Source of the DNA: Glandiceps talaboti
Taxonomy: Eukaryota; Hemichordata; Enteropneusta; Spengelidae
Assembly: GCF_964340395.1 (NCBI RefSeq)
Contig: NC_135552.1
Location: 23,157,181-23,221,180, forward strand
DNA: 64,000 bases
Direction of reading: 5' to 3'
Of this stretch, positions 26,501 to 41,100 are shown in pieces. The translations under genes were made by a program, and so were the position numbers. A model generated the notes under the pieces. The model searched no databases and was not told where the DNA came from. It saw only the letters and a program-made list of their open reading frames with translations. Numbering within the stretch: the first letter of the stretch is position 1; every line of letters starts with the position of its first letter.

Positions 26501-28524
26501 GGTGATTTTGCATGACACTTCTAAGTGAACAATCACTGTGGTGACTTTGCATGACAGCTATGTTAAGTGTACAACTGCTGCTAGTTGCAGGCAATTCAGC
26601 TGGTGTCCTTCCTTTTCGAAGTGAAGGTTTGACATTTACAAACTAAAAATAACAGTTTCTAGAGCACACTGAATGTCTTGTTATCATTCGTATCCTACAC
26701 AAATTGATTGGAAATGCAATTTCCACTTGATAATAAAAATCACAAGCTGGTCCCACGTCCCTTGTTTAGGACTAATACATTACAGTATATAGCTGTGTTA
26801 TCACTATAAAATGACCTAAATTGATTCAAAATACACTTTCTACTTTATGATAAAAATTACAAGATGGTCCCTTGTTATTTCTTCAGGTCCAACACATTAC
26901 AGTTCAGTGTTTTGTTATCACTGTTGTATACTAAATTGATTCAAAATGCAATTCCAACTTTTTTTAATAATAAAAACACAGTATGGTGTCCCTTGTTCAA
27001 GACTAAATTATTATGGTATATGAATAGTATTTGCAATTTATGGCTTTGAATACAACTAATTATGAATACAAAGGCCATACAGGTCTCAGCAGAGACTATC
27101 TCTCATCTTTACATTATCAATTAATATGAGACGAGTAAATGCGTTTCCTTTACAATTTAGTTTTTATTAAACTGAATGAAAGAAGCCAGTTTTCCATTCA
27201 AAGATTACGTACGTCTATCAGTAATGTCCACACAACATATCTTTTCACTAAGTGTTTTCAGAGATTTTAAAAATACCCAGTTTCTTCAATAGATCATATA
27301 TGCTGTCTGATGGCATATCTTTTTAAAAGGCTCTTTCTCTACCTACAAAATGTATTTCATCAGATTGTGTATTCATTATTAACTACAATATTTATTCAAA
27401 ACATTACCCATAACTGTCAAAGATGATCACTTTAGAGCTTGACAGCAATTTCTATTTTTATCAAATATTTTTCCACAACTTACCAATAACTGAGTGTCAA
27501 AAACAACCAACTTTGAACTCGTAGGGATAAGGTCATAACATCGGTGGCCTTTCATGAATTTAACAAATGCAAGATGTTCATCTGTAAGATTCAAATAAAA
27601 ACAGAATTTAACAAATGTTCAATCTGTAGAGTAAGATTACAGTAAAATATAAAAAAAAATGGATTCCTAATATTGCATAGATGCATGCATTATGAAACAC
27701 TATGATAGTAAACATTACAGCTACCATAGATCAAGTCAAGACGTACATGCTCAAACAGAGATGAGTTATTTTCTGGTCATTTTCTGGTCAGTATACATGT
27801 CACTACAACAAATGTCTACATCACTGGTTCTGCAGTGCTTGAAAAATTAGTCAAAACATATTCAGAATAATCATTATTTTCCCATTATTTTCTTTAAATT
27901 AAGGTTATGCAGGTATAATTATATTCATACACAAGCTCTCTTCTTCCACTTTCGATTGAAAAACACACACGTTTCAAACAAATCACTAGTTCTTCACCAG
28001 TGTCTAATTAACTGGATCTGACAGAATAATCCAAATGTTTTGTTAGAAATATATGTCTGTTTTTCAATAGAAAGTGGAAGAAGGGAACTTGTGTATGAAT
28101 CTCAGTGCTTCCATCATGAATATACATATAGCATTATAATCATATTATGTCCAAATATGTGTCTTCATTCAGCAGTACATGTACATATATTTGTATCATA
28201 AGTGTTTTATCACTACACATCTTCAACCAAAAGTGACAATGCCCATATATAAGCCCCTTATATTTTCCTTGGCAGAATGAAGACAAATATGAGATTGGGG
28301 AATACTAGTATCACCTAGTAATAGTACGTCTTCAGTCAATCTACTGTCATTAATTTTGATTGCACTACTTATTTGTATACATCACTCAATGAAATAACGG
28401 TTTCCTGGATTATACAACTTCTCATCAAAATGGTCTTGCAAGTTTACGCATCAATGAATTCATTTCTAAAGGAATAATGATGTCAGTTTGAGACCTATTA
28501 TTAGTTTCACAGAAATAACATTGT

Positions 28525-28596
<72 letters not shown>

Positions 28597-28798
28597 ATGT
28601 ATGTATGTGTGTGTATGTATGTGTGTGTATGTATGTATGTATGTAGGTGTGTGTGTGTAAGTATGTATGTATGTGTGTGTGCATGCGTACGTGTGAGCGT
28701 GCGTATGTATATATGTCTGTGTGTGTGTATGTATGTATGTATGGATGCATGCGTGCATGTGTGTGTGTGTATGTGTGTGGGTATGTATGTGTATATGT

Positions 28799-28850
<52 letters not shown>

Positions 28851-31800
28851 GACTCACTGAAAGATTCAGACATTTCACGATACACATGTACATATGTATA
28901 GGAAGATGAATAATATGCATACACAAACATGGATACACACCTAAGTACTATATGTGTGCATATGTATGTGACATATGCTATGTTGTAGGACTCATATTAT
29001 CTTGATTTCGTCATTTAATACAGCACATGTATATAACATCATAAATGATATAGTCTAAGTCAATACCTTAAGACTATTCAAGACTGTACAACAATCAGTA
29101 TGGACTTTATTATAAAAGTAACTGTTATATAAATTGAAAACTACATACCGTCCTCATCAATGTCCATATTTTCAAGACATGGATCTGAGGTGGAGAACTG
29201 AAATAACAAACATACAAGCATTGTGAGCTCAAAGTGAGGCCTGGAGTGGGATGTTATTGGGCTACTTGATATTTTAAGAAAAGTCTGTCTGATGGCCACT
29301 AAAAAGATTTGAGGCAAAGGGAATTTCATTTCAGATCTATGTAATGGACCATTTCCATGATAACACAATTCAATTTAAAATATGGTAGCTAGATAAGGGC
29401 ATAGACAGTCCGCAATCCACACTGTCCTGCCTACTATTCCCTGGTACAGAATTCTGATGGCTAAAACAGCTTTTTCAGATTTAGAGGAAAACTATTTTCA
29501 TTTCTGATACAAACAAAAGAATGCTGAAAGAATTCAATAGTAGCTAGATATAACGACAGTCTGGAATCCATAAAGTCCTCAGCTCACTGTGTAAAGGTTT
29601 CCTCTTTCATTTGAATACTGAATGAATCTTTCTGATGGCCCACAACGATTACTCAGCTTTAGGACGGACAAAGCAAATCTCATTTCAAATCAAACTTTAG
29701 AGTATTATCACGATAAAAAACACAAATCACTTCAGAGAACAGTAGCCATGCTAAGGTCACAGCCTGGAATCTATACTGTCTTTTATTGCAGAGTATATGT
29801 CTATGATTTCAAAGCTAATAAGGTCATGACACAGAATCCCCTAGTAGACACTTCACAAAGCCAGGTATTTCACCAAACAAATTTAAATAAGAATGTAACC
29901 CATTCACAGTGGGATACCTGCCGACCCCATTCATGTCCATTGACCTAATTCAGTGGCAAAGATCAGTATGACCTTAGTTCTAAATAAAGGTAGATATTAC
30001 AGATTTAATGATATATCTTTAAGTTTAAGAGATCTAATGCTTTCTGATGCGTGTGTATGTGTGTGTGCATTTAATGAAAGTTTATACAGTTAGTTTTTCT
30101 ATCAAGACACAATATACTAGTCTATGAGAACGATGACCTCTCAATAACCTATCATGATGCTGTAAGTTTGAAATTGTGCCAAGAAAAACAAACCCACTAG
30201 AGACGTACAATTCTTTCAATCTGCATTATGATTAACTCATCTTAACCATGAAATTTATTCAGTATATATATATATATCTAGGAGGTATTAATCTTAGCAT
30301 GTCAATGGCTTACATTAAATCCATACTTGGAAAATCTCAATGTAACAAGATCAGTTTTTTGTTACTGTTTAGACGTTTTGATATTTGATTTATCAAACAA
30401 TCGTTGATGAGTAACCAGACTTAATCTATGCAGTGAACATGATCATGCAGTGTGATGTGACCTGGGTGAAATCATACATGTCTGATAATATATAACATAG
30501 TCAAATAGTTGGTGGCTTTGTTTGATATTCATGGCTTATACTTTATACAGTGTACTAGTAGCAATAAATTACAGGGGCCAGACACCTACAAAAAGGAGAT
30601 TTGGCTCATCGACTTAAAAACACAGAGCCACTGTTTCTTGACCTACATATCATACCATAGAGGGATCATGCCCTAGAGAGGAGGTCACTCACCACAGCAT
30701 CTTTGCTCTGCATAGTACCATCCACTTGTGAGTTTGACAACTGCCCCGAAAGTGAGCGGTGTGTAGTCACCGGTCGTCTACTCGAAGGCTCCTTATTATA
30801 GTCTTGAAGTTTCAACTGCGCTAGTTTTTCAGCTGTAATAAATGAAAAGAAAAAGTCATCAGATATCGACTACTGAATTTACGAGACTTGGGTATGTATG
30901 AGGTAGGGAAAGCATAGGAGATCAGCTGTATACTGTACACAGTGTGTATGTGATTCTAGTATGTTAACAATGCATGGTATGGCCCAGGGTGATCAGATAA
31001 CTCGCCAAGGCTTAACCAATTCATTATTCGTTTATTCCTGCTAGTAAGCAATTTAGAAATGTACAAACCTTGCAATATAAAGGTTCTCAATAATGGAATG
31101 AGTGTAATACAGTGAAAACCAAAGCTACATCTGCAAATGGAAGCTGACAGTCTGCTAAAACACACTCTGAGTATGTATGTCTGTATGAACTGATGTTGGC
31201 AACTGTCCCATTACTCTCTGTGTCTTCCTCTAGCTATAATACCAGTAAGCTAAGATTTCAAATTACCTGACACTACACACGAGGTAAAGATTGATAAGCT
31301 TCTAACACACAACTACCGCGTGGACAGGCAACATAATCTTGAGGTAGTCAGTCAGTAAAGCCGTCAAAGTAACAGAGTCCGAGTTAAGATGTAATGCAAC
31401 CAACGTAGGTGGTGCTGTGTTCATTTCAATGCTGTGTTACAGAGTGTGCTATAAATAACTCAGGTCATGACATCATCAGGTCAGTTCATTTCAGTCTACG
31501 GGATGGACCCCTTAAGTCCACTTCAAAATATCAATCTCTAAATCATCCTTTTGACTTATTTGTTTTAACAATAAATCCCCAAATGATACATTCCTGAAAA
31601 GCTTGATTGAATTTGATAATTTCTGTATTTATACTGACTAAGATGAGGGTTTTTTTCTTCAGAAATTTATCAATTCATTACGCCTTAATTATTTTAACTT
31701 AGTTAAAGTGTTCATTTAATCAATATTTGTAAACATACTAGTAGTATGTGCAACACTATTACTTCACACAAACACCAAATTTTCCTAAATTAAATTTATT

Positions 31801-34800
31801 GAGTTTAAATCATTTAACAACCATGTAATATGGTTTTAAAAAAAACAATAAATAATTCTCATTTTATTAAACCTAATAAATCATTCTTATCAAGGTGTGG
31901 ACAGCAAAGAATATTTTCATCCCACGTAAATTATCTACAACCATGCTGACTCCCCTAGAGATTAATGGTTACTCCCAATCTCTTGTTATTACCTGCAAAG
32001 TGTAAAATTGAGAAGTAATTTTCTTTCCATAGAATGCACTATCCTTGATGTGGTACCATATTAAAAATTCACTCGATATTATTAGATTTGTTAAGGTTAG
32101 TGCGCTCAACTTTCCACTATGCAGTATTAATCCTATGGAGATATTGAGAGTATATGTGTTGGGAATAACAGATAGAATTGAGATCAGTATTTAATACACT
32201 CTCCTACTACATCTCAGATAATTCTTAAACTCTTTGTGTAAAGGCCACCCACTAGAAATCATTTGCTGTTCTATTAATAATACACATGTAGGTGGTTTCT
32301 GACTCATCCATAGTCAAAAAATGATACATGCAGCAGCAGAACCAAAATCTTCCAGATCTACCATTTTCCGATTTTTTTTCTTGTGGGAAAATGTAGTTTA
32401 GGATTGACAACAGACAAGTGATAGTACCTTCTTAATAAACATTTATATCGGATTTTAACCAAAACCCTTTAAGATCTGCCACTTTCTGTTTCATTTTCTT
32501 GGCTTTCAGTTGGAAAACAGAATTACATTTATGACTGGGAAAGTAAACATACATGTGACCATAGAACCCAAATATGCAAAATCTACCATTTTCTATTCTT
32601 CTCCTGATCAGATGTACAAATTACATTTTGTGATCATCCTCAGATATGAAAGTCAGAAACACGTGGGTTATAGAACCCAATCTCTGATCTGTGATATTTT
32701 CTATTTTTCTCTCGAGGAAAAACGAGTCAAAACTGAAATTAGTTTCTCAAGCATATATTGTTGTTATCTAGAGTATTATCAATTCCCTTACTGTTAGTTA
32801 TTATCTAAACTAAGTGATTAGGTGCTGTGAGTTGTCTAACATCAAATGAATACCTGAGAAATACACGTCTCTCTCATCAGAGTTATAATCGCATTACCTG
32901 GCCAGTGGAGTACATGGTATTATGGTAGATAAATACAGGATACATTTCACCTTAGAGTACCATGTACTTCTAAGTTTTGTACTATACTTGTTCACAATAA
33001 ATAATATGGATTTTTGTAATAACATTAAATCTCTGAAACGTCGTCATGGGATTTTTGACATTTTAATATTGCCTTCAAATTAAATAATATATTTATATAA
33101 CATTACATTACATTGTAATTTGTACATTAGAAACAAATTACATGACTGTATAAACATAACATTACATTAAATGTAGTTACATAATACAATTAAAAATGTA
33201 CATTAATATTGCACAACATAACAAATGTACCTTACATTACATTATATTACATTGCATTATATCATATAACATTACATTACATCACATCACATTACATCAC
33301 ATTGCATTACATTGCATTACATTGTATTCCATGTACATTGCATTGTATGACATGACATGACATGGCATGACATTACAATACATGTGCATTACATTACATT
33401 ATATTATATTACATTACAATACATGTACATCACATTGCATGTACATTACATTACATTACATTATATGACATTACATTACATTACATTACATTACATTACA
33501 TTATATTACATTGCATTGCATTGCATTACATGTAGATGCACATCAATTCACATCACATCACATCACATCACATCACATCACATTACATCACATCACATTA
33601 CAGGTGAAATAGCAGTAAAGGGTGTGTCTTAAACTTTGATAAATAATATAAGTGGAGAGTAGACACTACATGTAAATATCTCATCCAGTCAGTCTGTCAT
33701 ATTCAGTGCAACTGTTCTTGACACCTTACACAACAGTTGAATATAGAAATACACATGTATGGCAAATAGTACGTATGTTAGCAAGATTTCTATCCCTGGA
33801 GAAAGCCTGTGTGCATATTCAGCTATCCCTGGGGAAAGCCTGTGTGCATATTCAGCTATCCCTGGGGAAAGCCTGTGTGCATATTCAGCTATCCCTGGGG
33901 AAAGCCTGTGTGCATATTCAGCTATCCCTGGGGAAAGCCTGTGTGCATATTCAGCTATCCCTGGGGAAAGCCTGTGTGCATATTCAGCTATCCCTGGGGA
34001 AAGCCTGTGTGCATATTCAGCTATCCCTGGGGAAAGCCTGTGTGCATATTCAGCTATCCCTGGGGAAAGCCTGTGTGCATATTCAGCTATCCCTGGGGAA
34101 AGCCTGTGTGCATATTCAGCTATCCCTGGGGAAAGCCTGTGTGCATATTCAGCTATCCCTGGGGAAAGCCTGTGTGCATATTCAGCTAAAATCAATCCAG
34201 TGCCAAAAAGCACACAACTACAGTATGTTTGAGTGCAGTTGATTTAGTGCTGGATTCAAAGGATATACAAATGTAATCTGTACTTATCAGTCTACATCTT
34301 TAGTGCAATAGCAGTTTTGTACTCATTTATTGAACAATAGCTTACACATCACACAAACACACTCATATAAGATGTTGGATATTCAAACCACTCTATGTGA
34401 AAGTGTGTATGCAAATACCTCTTAGTGTTTACATAATTCTAAGAAATCTATTCACAATATAACCAGGCCTTACTGAAAGTGTGTATGCAAATACCTCTTA
34501 GTGTTTACATAATTCTAAGAAATCTATTCACAACATAACCAGGCCTTACTGAAAGTGTGTATGCAAATACCTCTTAGTGTTTACATGTAATTCTAAGAAA
34601 TCTAGGCCCTAGTGAAAGTGTGTATGCAACTATTGTATGTTTACATGTATTATTCTGATATTTCTATTCACACCAGGTTAGGTATGCCCTAGAGTACAAC
34701 TGTCAATCATTGGTAATGTTCATAATGGCTAATACAGATTCCATGTGCAATTTACAAACATTATCAAGCTGAAAGATTTGTTTGCAGTCGTATATCCACC

Positions 34801-37800
34801 TGAGAACTACATATTATACACTTCTCTACCTTTCACTCACAATGCATATGTCGTCATCTTTTTATTATCACAACAGCTTTTCAGTAGAATTTGAATTCCC
34901 TGTGAAAATACTACCTATTTCTGTATACGGTATATAATGCCTATGTCAAGAAGAGATGAACTCCTGTACACAAAATTGTTGCATCCATCCATCCATCCAT
35001 CCATCCATCCATACATACATCCATACATACAGACAGACAGACAGACAGACACATGTATAAACAAACAATATATTCATGCATACATATAGACAGACAAATA
35101 CACAGACAGACAGACAGAGACAGACAGACAGAGACAGAGACAGAGACAGAGACAGAGACAGAGACAGACACAGACACAGACACAGCCTTATACATTGTAC
35201 TTATAAAGACAGTTTAATAAACTTTGTGTTCACTTGTGGTGAAAACAGGCTGTCAAATCCTGTCACTAACATTAATATATTCCCAAAGCAATGCTAACCT
35301 AACCACAGCTGAATCAAAGCAAGACAGCAAGGCAACAATATATAACCACACCATCCATCACCTAATTACCCAGCTTTTGACAATCAACTATAAAAGATTT
35401 CCTCTAATTAAATCAGATTCAATACTACTGGAAATTAAATTCAATGGCGACAAATTAAAAACTTTAAGAGAAGTAATTATGATATTTAAAAACAAACGAA
35501 TAACTCCTAAATTATGACATTAATGAGGCCTATTTTCTTTTCATTGCAAAATCTATTTAATATGCTGCAGATGTTTTAATTGGATTTTACCTTTGAGGCA
35601 GATATCTCTATTATACTCTGATTAACTGTCTGATTAATTGTTGAAATTGATATTAAATGAATGAGTTGTCTAATCACCCTGGTGATCCAAAAACTGTTTT
35701 TTGATGTTTTCAATCAAAGAATTGAAGGACATTTTATAATACAACATGGCTACACAGCACCCTCTATAGTTCAACATCAGCTGTTATTTGACCTATCAAT
35801 GAAGTCCTCACTTGGTTGCTATGGTGACATCAGTAGTCGACCACTCAATTGTGTTGATGAGATTGTGAATTAAATGGTGTTTATTTTATATATCAACTGT
35901 ATTGCTTTAATACCTATATGATATGCTGAATTTGGCTGCCAAATGTAATATGGTTACATTACTGTTTTCATTAACTATATGAATTACATTATTTTGTATT
36001 TAATTTCCTCACTTCAAAATTGGCTATAGTATGATAAATATCAAATTTGTGTCTGCAACCCTCTCTTAGAACAATTATGGAATGCACTAATGGCTCTGGT
36101 AACACATCCACTAATATTACTTCTAATGACGTTATGAATAATTATTAAAAATGGTGTTTACTAATACATCAACAATATAAATTTGCTGCATCACTTTGGT
36201 GCAAGACCCCCCCCCCAAAAAAAAAAAAATAAAAAAAATAAAAAAATAAAAAAAAAATAATAAAAAATTACAATACAAAATGTACATGGGTCTATTGCCT
36301 TAAATTATAAGTATACTGTATGAACTTGTTCAAATGTAAAGACCCGGTTCAAGTTAGCATTAAAATTTAGTTGTGAAAAAGTTGGTCTGGAACAACAGAA
36401 TGATCCTACATCATATATGTATGTAATCCTTGTGTCTCCATTGAGAAGACGGCACTACTGTGACAACCTAGGATTGAAATCATAGCCTTACGGGGTAACT
36501 ACTGCAAAACCGTAACGCAAAATGACTTCATATGATTTCTCATCCTTCACCTAAAGTAGCGTAACTGTAAGCCTCTGTGCATGTCAAGTCATATAGAATA
36601 GGATAGGGTGAGGGTGGGGGTCAAAGGTGAGGGCTAGGGGAGGGGGTATCCACATGCACAAAACATAACTTTGGTCACAAAGTGGGTGAGGTATGACTTA
36701 CATGATGTACAGTGTAGTAGACTAAATGGGGCCACATTACTAAACTGAGAGATACTTCTACACTTGGACCATACATGTACATGTACATAGCCTGTTTACT
36801 GCACTTACATGTACTGTGACTTCAAAAGCTGTTGTTTTCGCACACTCAGAAGACAACAGTTATGAAAGTCACAGTCACAGGCTAAGCCATGCAATATCAT
36901 CATCCAACAAAACACTGGCACGATCACTTCAATCAAAGCAAACTTTCTTACATTCTACTATTTTAATCACGGTAAAACGAGTCATTGCTCTGGGCAGTGT
37001 ACATGCACATAGGGGGCAGCTGTATTTCTAAATCCTCTACAGTTTGATAAAATCCTTTTCACCTTATCCCACTAGAATATCAGCTGATTCAGAGGCGCTA
37101 CTCAGATTCTACAAATATACATGTAATACCATGGAAACAAGGAACTAAATAACACAATGTTCTAATCTTCTTAGTGCTTCTGTTCCGGAAACATTCAAAG
37201 AAGATGCTCATGATACAAGTCTGCAAACTGCTTATAGCACTATCCTATCCAGCTTGAATAATCTAGGTCTTATGACTATGATATCTATCTCTCTCCATCA
37301 ACTGCCTTGAAGGAAAGTTATCGAAACTCATCTACATTGTAATATGTATCTTAGATCACCCTCAAATGGTTACAACCTGTCATTATCCAGCAGCAAATGC
37401 ACCAATCATACAGTTTGTTTCACTATCCAGCAGCAAATGCACCAATCATAGAGCTCATTTCACTATCCAGCAGCAAATGCACCAATCATATTCATAGAGT
37501 TCGTTTCACTATCCAGCAGCAAATGCACCAATCATAGAGTTCGTTTTATATTCATGTATGCACTATCATTGTTGAGTGATTTTCCAACATAGCTGCCACG
37601 GTCACAAAATTTAACTTCAAAGTTGTTGAAATGTGCCAAAGTTTCACATAAAGACACTGACATATCTTCAAAAAGCAAAGCATTCAAAATATTCTTAGTG
37701 AAAAGGATGGGTTAGCCCTACAGGTAGCAGAATGTCAATTTGCTTTACAGCAAACACAACAACACCCCCCCCCCCCCCCCTTTCCCCACTGGGCATCGAG

Positions 37801-38041
37801 TTGTACATACATGTAGCAGTCAATCGTGTTAACTGTTGAAGGGTGATCTCAGATATACAAGTTTCAATGCCGCAATATAGTTGAGAGAGAGAGAGAGGGG
37901 TAGAGAGGGAGGGAGGGAGTGAGGGAGAGAGAGAGAGAGAGAGAGAGCGAGACAGGGGGGAGGGGGGAGAGAGAGAGAGAGCGAGACAGAGGGAGGGAGA
38001 GAGAGAGAGGGAGGGGGAGAGAGAAAGAGAGAGCAAGCGAG

Positions 38042-38130
<89 letters not shown>

Positions 38131-41100
38131 GAGACAGAGGGGGGGGGGCTGGGGCAAGTGGCCTAGATCATAGACATAATGCCTTGATTATTCAAGAGGT
38201 ATCACATCTAATGTCAATCACAGTGTTACCATGATGTAGTTTCTTACAAATTATAATACAGCACAGTACTGTATCTGAACAGTGTATACTTAAATACATG
38301 TATGTAGGAACCACTTTATGTTCACTCTTCCAAAGAAGCAAATCAGTACAATATGTAGCAGGCTTTAAGTACTCAACAGTGAAATCTCATGAATGCATAA
38401 AATGAATGATAAACAACTTTTCTAGAGATTGTCTTATTAATGCTGTCTTGGTGTATCTTACCCTATAGGCTAAAGTTGTATGGGGAATTTGACAATGGTC
38501 TCGGACTCCTGAGTTATGTTTATCCCTATGAGAAGCAATCATTGTAACACATGATGAAAACAGTCTACATATACCCTACAGATGACAAATCTCTTCTCTC
38601 CACCATTTCAAAGGTTTATCTTACTTACTGAGCCTTATACCAAGTTATACCTGAGAGGGCGCTGTTCACGATAAAAGCCTAAAGTAAAACATTATACATG
38701 TACATGTATGTGTACAATGTTAGAATATGTACAATGTAGGTGACTGCCTATTACCAATATTAAACCCGATAAGTATTCCTTGAAATGACATCAAATGAAG
38801 AACTGGATAAGAGGAAAGATGGGAACTAACCAGATATTTGTACACCGAAATTCACACATTTGTTAAGTTATGTGTTTAAGTATTTCGTCCTCAGTATCAC
38901 ACACACCCATACAGCCATACAGTCGTTTTGAATGAATATTAGTAATAGTTTGAAGATAGCATTGTAGCCTTTTTTATATAGCATATCACAATGAAAAGTT
39001 AGAATTACTGGATTATGAACTGATGCAAGGTGTTGTCAGGAGGAGATGATTTTTTGTACATCTTTTCATAAATTGGTCACTTACCCCTGAACTTGAAATA
39101 CTCTCCTGTGAAATAAAGGACGTTAAAGATTACTTTTGACCTGAGTACTGTTGTGACATGTATACCACCAAATGCATGCTATAAATAATATGGGTTTCTC
39201 TAAGAATTTAACATCCTTTTAAGCTACACCATACTAAAATTGACACCTGTATTTTAATACCTATCACCAGCATTCACAAAACCTATGGATGTAAGATTTA
39301 AAAAAAAAAAAAAAAAATCTGAAAAAGTATTTTCATGTGGCATACAGTCTTCAAAGACAACATTGGCAAGCAGAAAAACTTGTACAACATACAGGTAACT
39401 GCCATACATTTGTAATTAACAACCCTTAACAAAACTGTCTACATGTCCACATGTTAAAATGTTTCTACATTTACACCATGAAATGCAAAAATACATTTGT
39501 ACTAAAATAATAGGACAATGAACCTAATTTGAATAAAGTATACCTGGGCATGACACCGAAAATTATTGCATGAGTCAAGCATGCGATTTCTCTATAGCAA
39601 CAGTGTGCCCTCTAAGCCAATTTGACACGCCACTGATGCACACAATTTCTAGTGACGTACCAAAATTTGGTGTTCCCCTATCTCTTACTATGTGGTGACT
39701 TACAAGAAATGCCTGTTTTTATCATTTTGACTCACAACAACAAATATTTGGCTATGATTAGAGGGCACACTGTATAGTGCTATGTACATGTTAGTCTTGT
39801 TTATACATACATATGTATACAGTATACATGTATGATAGCACTGCACATGTATACAGAATAGAAAACCATTGAAAAATTTAGTTTGCTACAAATTTCAATG
39901 TACATGTCATGCTGATGATGCAAGAAAGTAAGTTTGCCAGATCATAGACCCTCCACCCACAGGGTCTATGGCCAGATACACCATGATGAAGCATCATAAC
40001 ACATCAGCCTCACCCTCTCACATGAAAGAGAAGACCAAGACAAGAGGGAACACAACATGATGTAATGAAGTCTCATACAATTCATGTTAGAAATGTTCAC
40101 TGTATAAATATCACAACCTCAGTCTCTGTCTCTTCAATTTTTTGAACATTCAGATAGTAAGTCAGTTGATAAGGTATTAAATTATCTTTTCTGTTCGTGA
40201 CATATGGCTCAGAAAGTAATACAAGGATCGATAAGAGTATTCCATGACTGAATGAACAGGGCTGGCTCAAGATAACATCAAAGTCAATTCAGCTTGCTAT
40301 GATAACTTCTATCTCAACTGTAGTCTAGTGGTACTAAAATTCATTGAATTATTGCAATGTTATTATTGCCATCAAACCCTGGATTACCATGGAATTCAGA
40401 CAACATGGGATAAAAGAGTCTTTCATTACCAAGCAGTATTTTTATCTGACAACAACACATTTATTTCTGAAATCTGAACGATTCTCCAAGCTCAGGACTG
40501 TCAATTCTGTATTTTATTTATCGTTATGTAGGCCCAAGTGAAAGATTTCAATTCTCAGTACCTGCAATAAAATTTTATCTCTTGCGGGAAGGTCAAAATA
40601 GAAGAAGAAGAAGGTCAACATATTCTCTAACAGGAGGATCGGAAGTCATACTGCGACTAAGAAATCTATCAATTTTTATGACGCATGCAGGTGGTAATAT
40701 TTTATCTCAGGTAACTAGAATTGTCAATTCACAAGACTACAAAATGTAGTGAGTATCATTTCAATGTTCAACTGATAAATTTGTGTGTGAATCAATTGCA
40801 TTACTGTTTTCACAAACTGCACATTATGATATATAAATACATGTATATGAATTATGTAATTTCCTAACTTCAAAATTGGCTAATGACAAATTCTCAAATG
40901 AGTCTGCACAAACCCTCTCTTGGAGCAATTATGGAATACACCAATCGCTCTGGTGACACATCCACTAATATTACTTTCAATGAGATTATGAGTAATTAAT
41001 TAAATGGTGTTTACTTCATACACCAATAATAATATAAATGTGATGCCTCAATTTGGTGTCAAATTTCCTCCCAAATTAAAAATTCTATCTCAGGTAGCAA

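Larger units (their letters stand above)
23900..27483. other. 3.6-kb intron
   Basis: It holds a poly-G run near 24040-24051 and tandem arrays at 24590-24835, 26395-26570 and 26690-27020. The open frame at 25914-26219 shows no family features. Confidence 0.75.
27582..29148. other. 1.57-kb intron
   Basis: It holds the inverted-repeat element at 27923-28100 and the long GT-rich microsatellite at 28527-28852. Little else is visible. Confidence 0.85.
30833..39084. other. intron, 8-kb part 3' of the microexon candidate
   Basis: It holds microsatellites at 33095-33602, 34981-35187, 36213-36260, 37763-37780 and 37880-38145, the 33-bp satellite at 33790-34185, tandem arrays at 34388-34660 and 37385-37545, and a dispersed repeat family at 35790-36200. 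Without the microexon, the intron spans 30833-44927. Confidence 0.75.

Noticed and set aside
28466-28938. 143-154 aa His-Thr/Tyr-rich open frames
   Set aside because: Artefact of the GT/GTAT microsatellite; similar frames at 56971-57376 and 62221-62489 have the same cause.
29622-29948. 108-aa plus-strand open frame
   Set aside because: Lies across a diverged tandem repeat inside an intron and shows no domain features.
33689-34242. 174-178 aa repeat proteins or a CRISPR array
   Set aside because: The 33-bp unit has no spacers and is open in several frames at once; the repeats sit in an intron of a eukaryotic gene.
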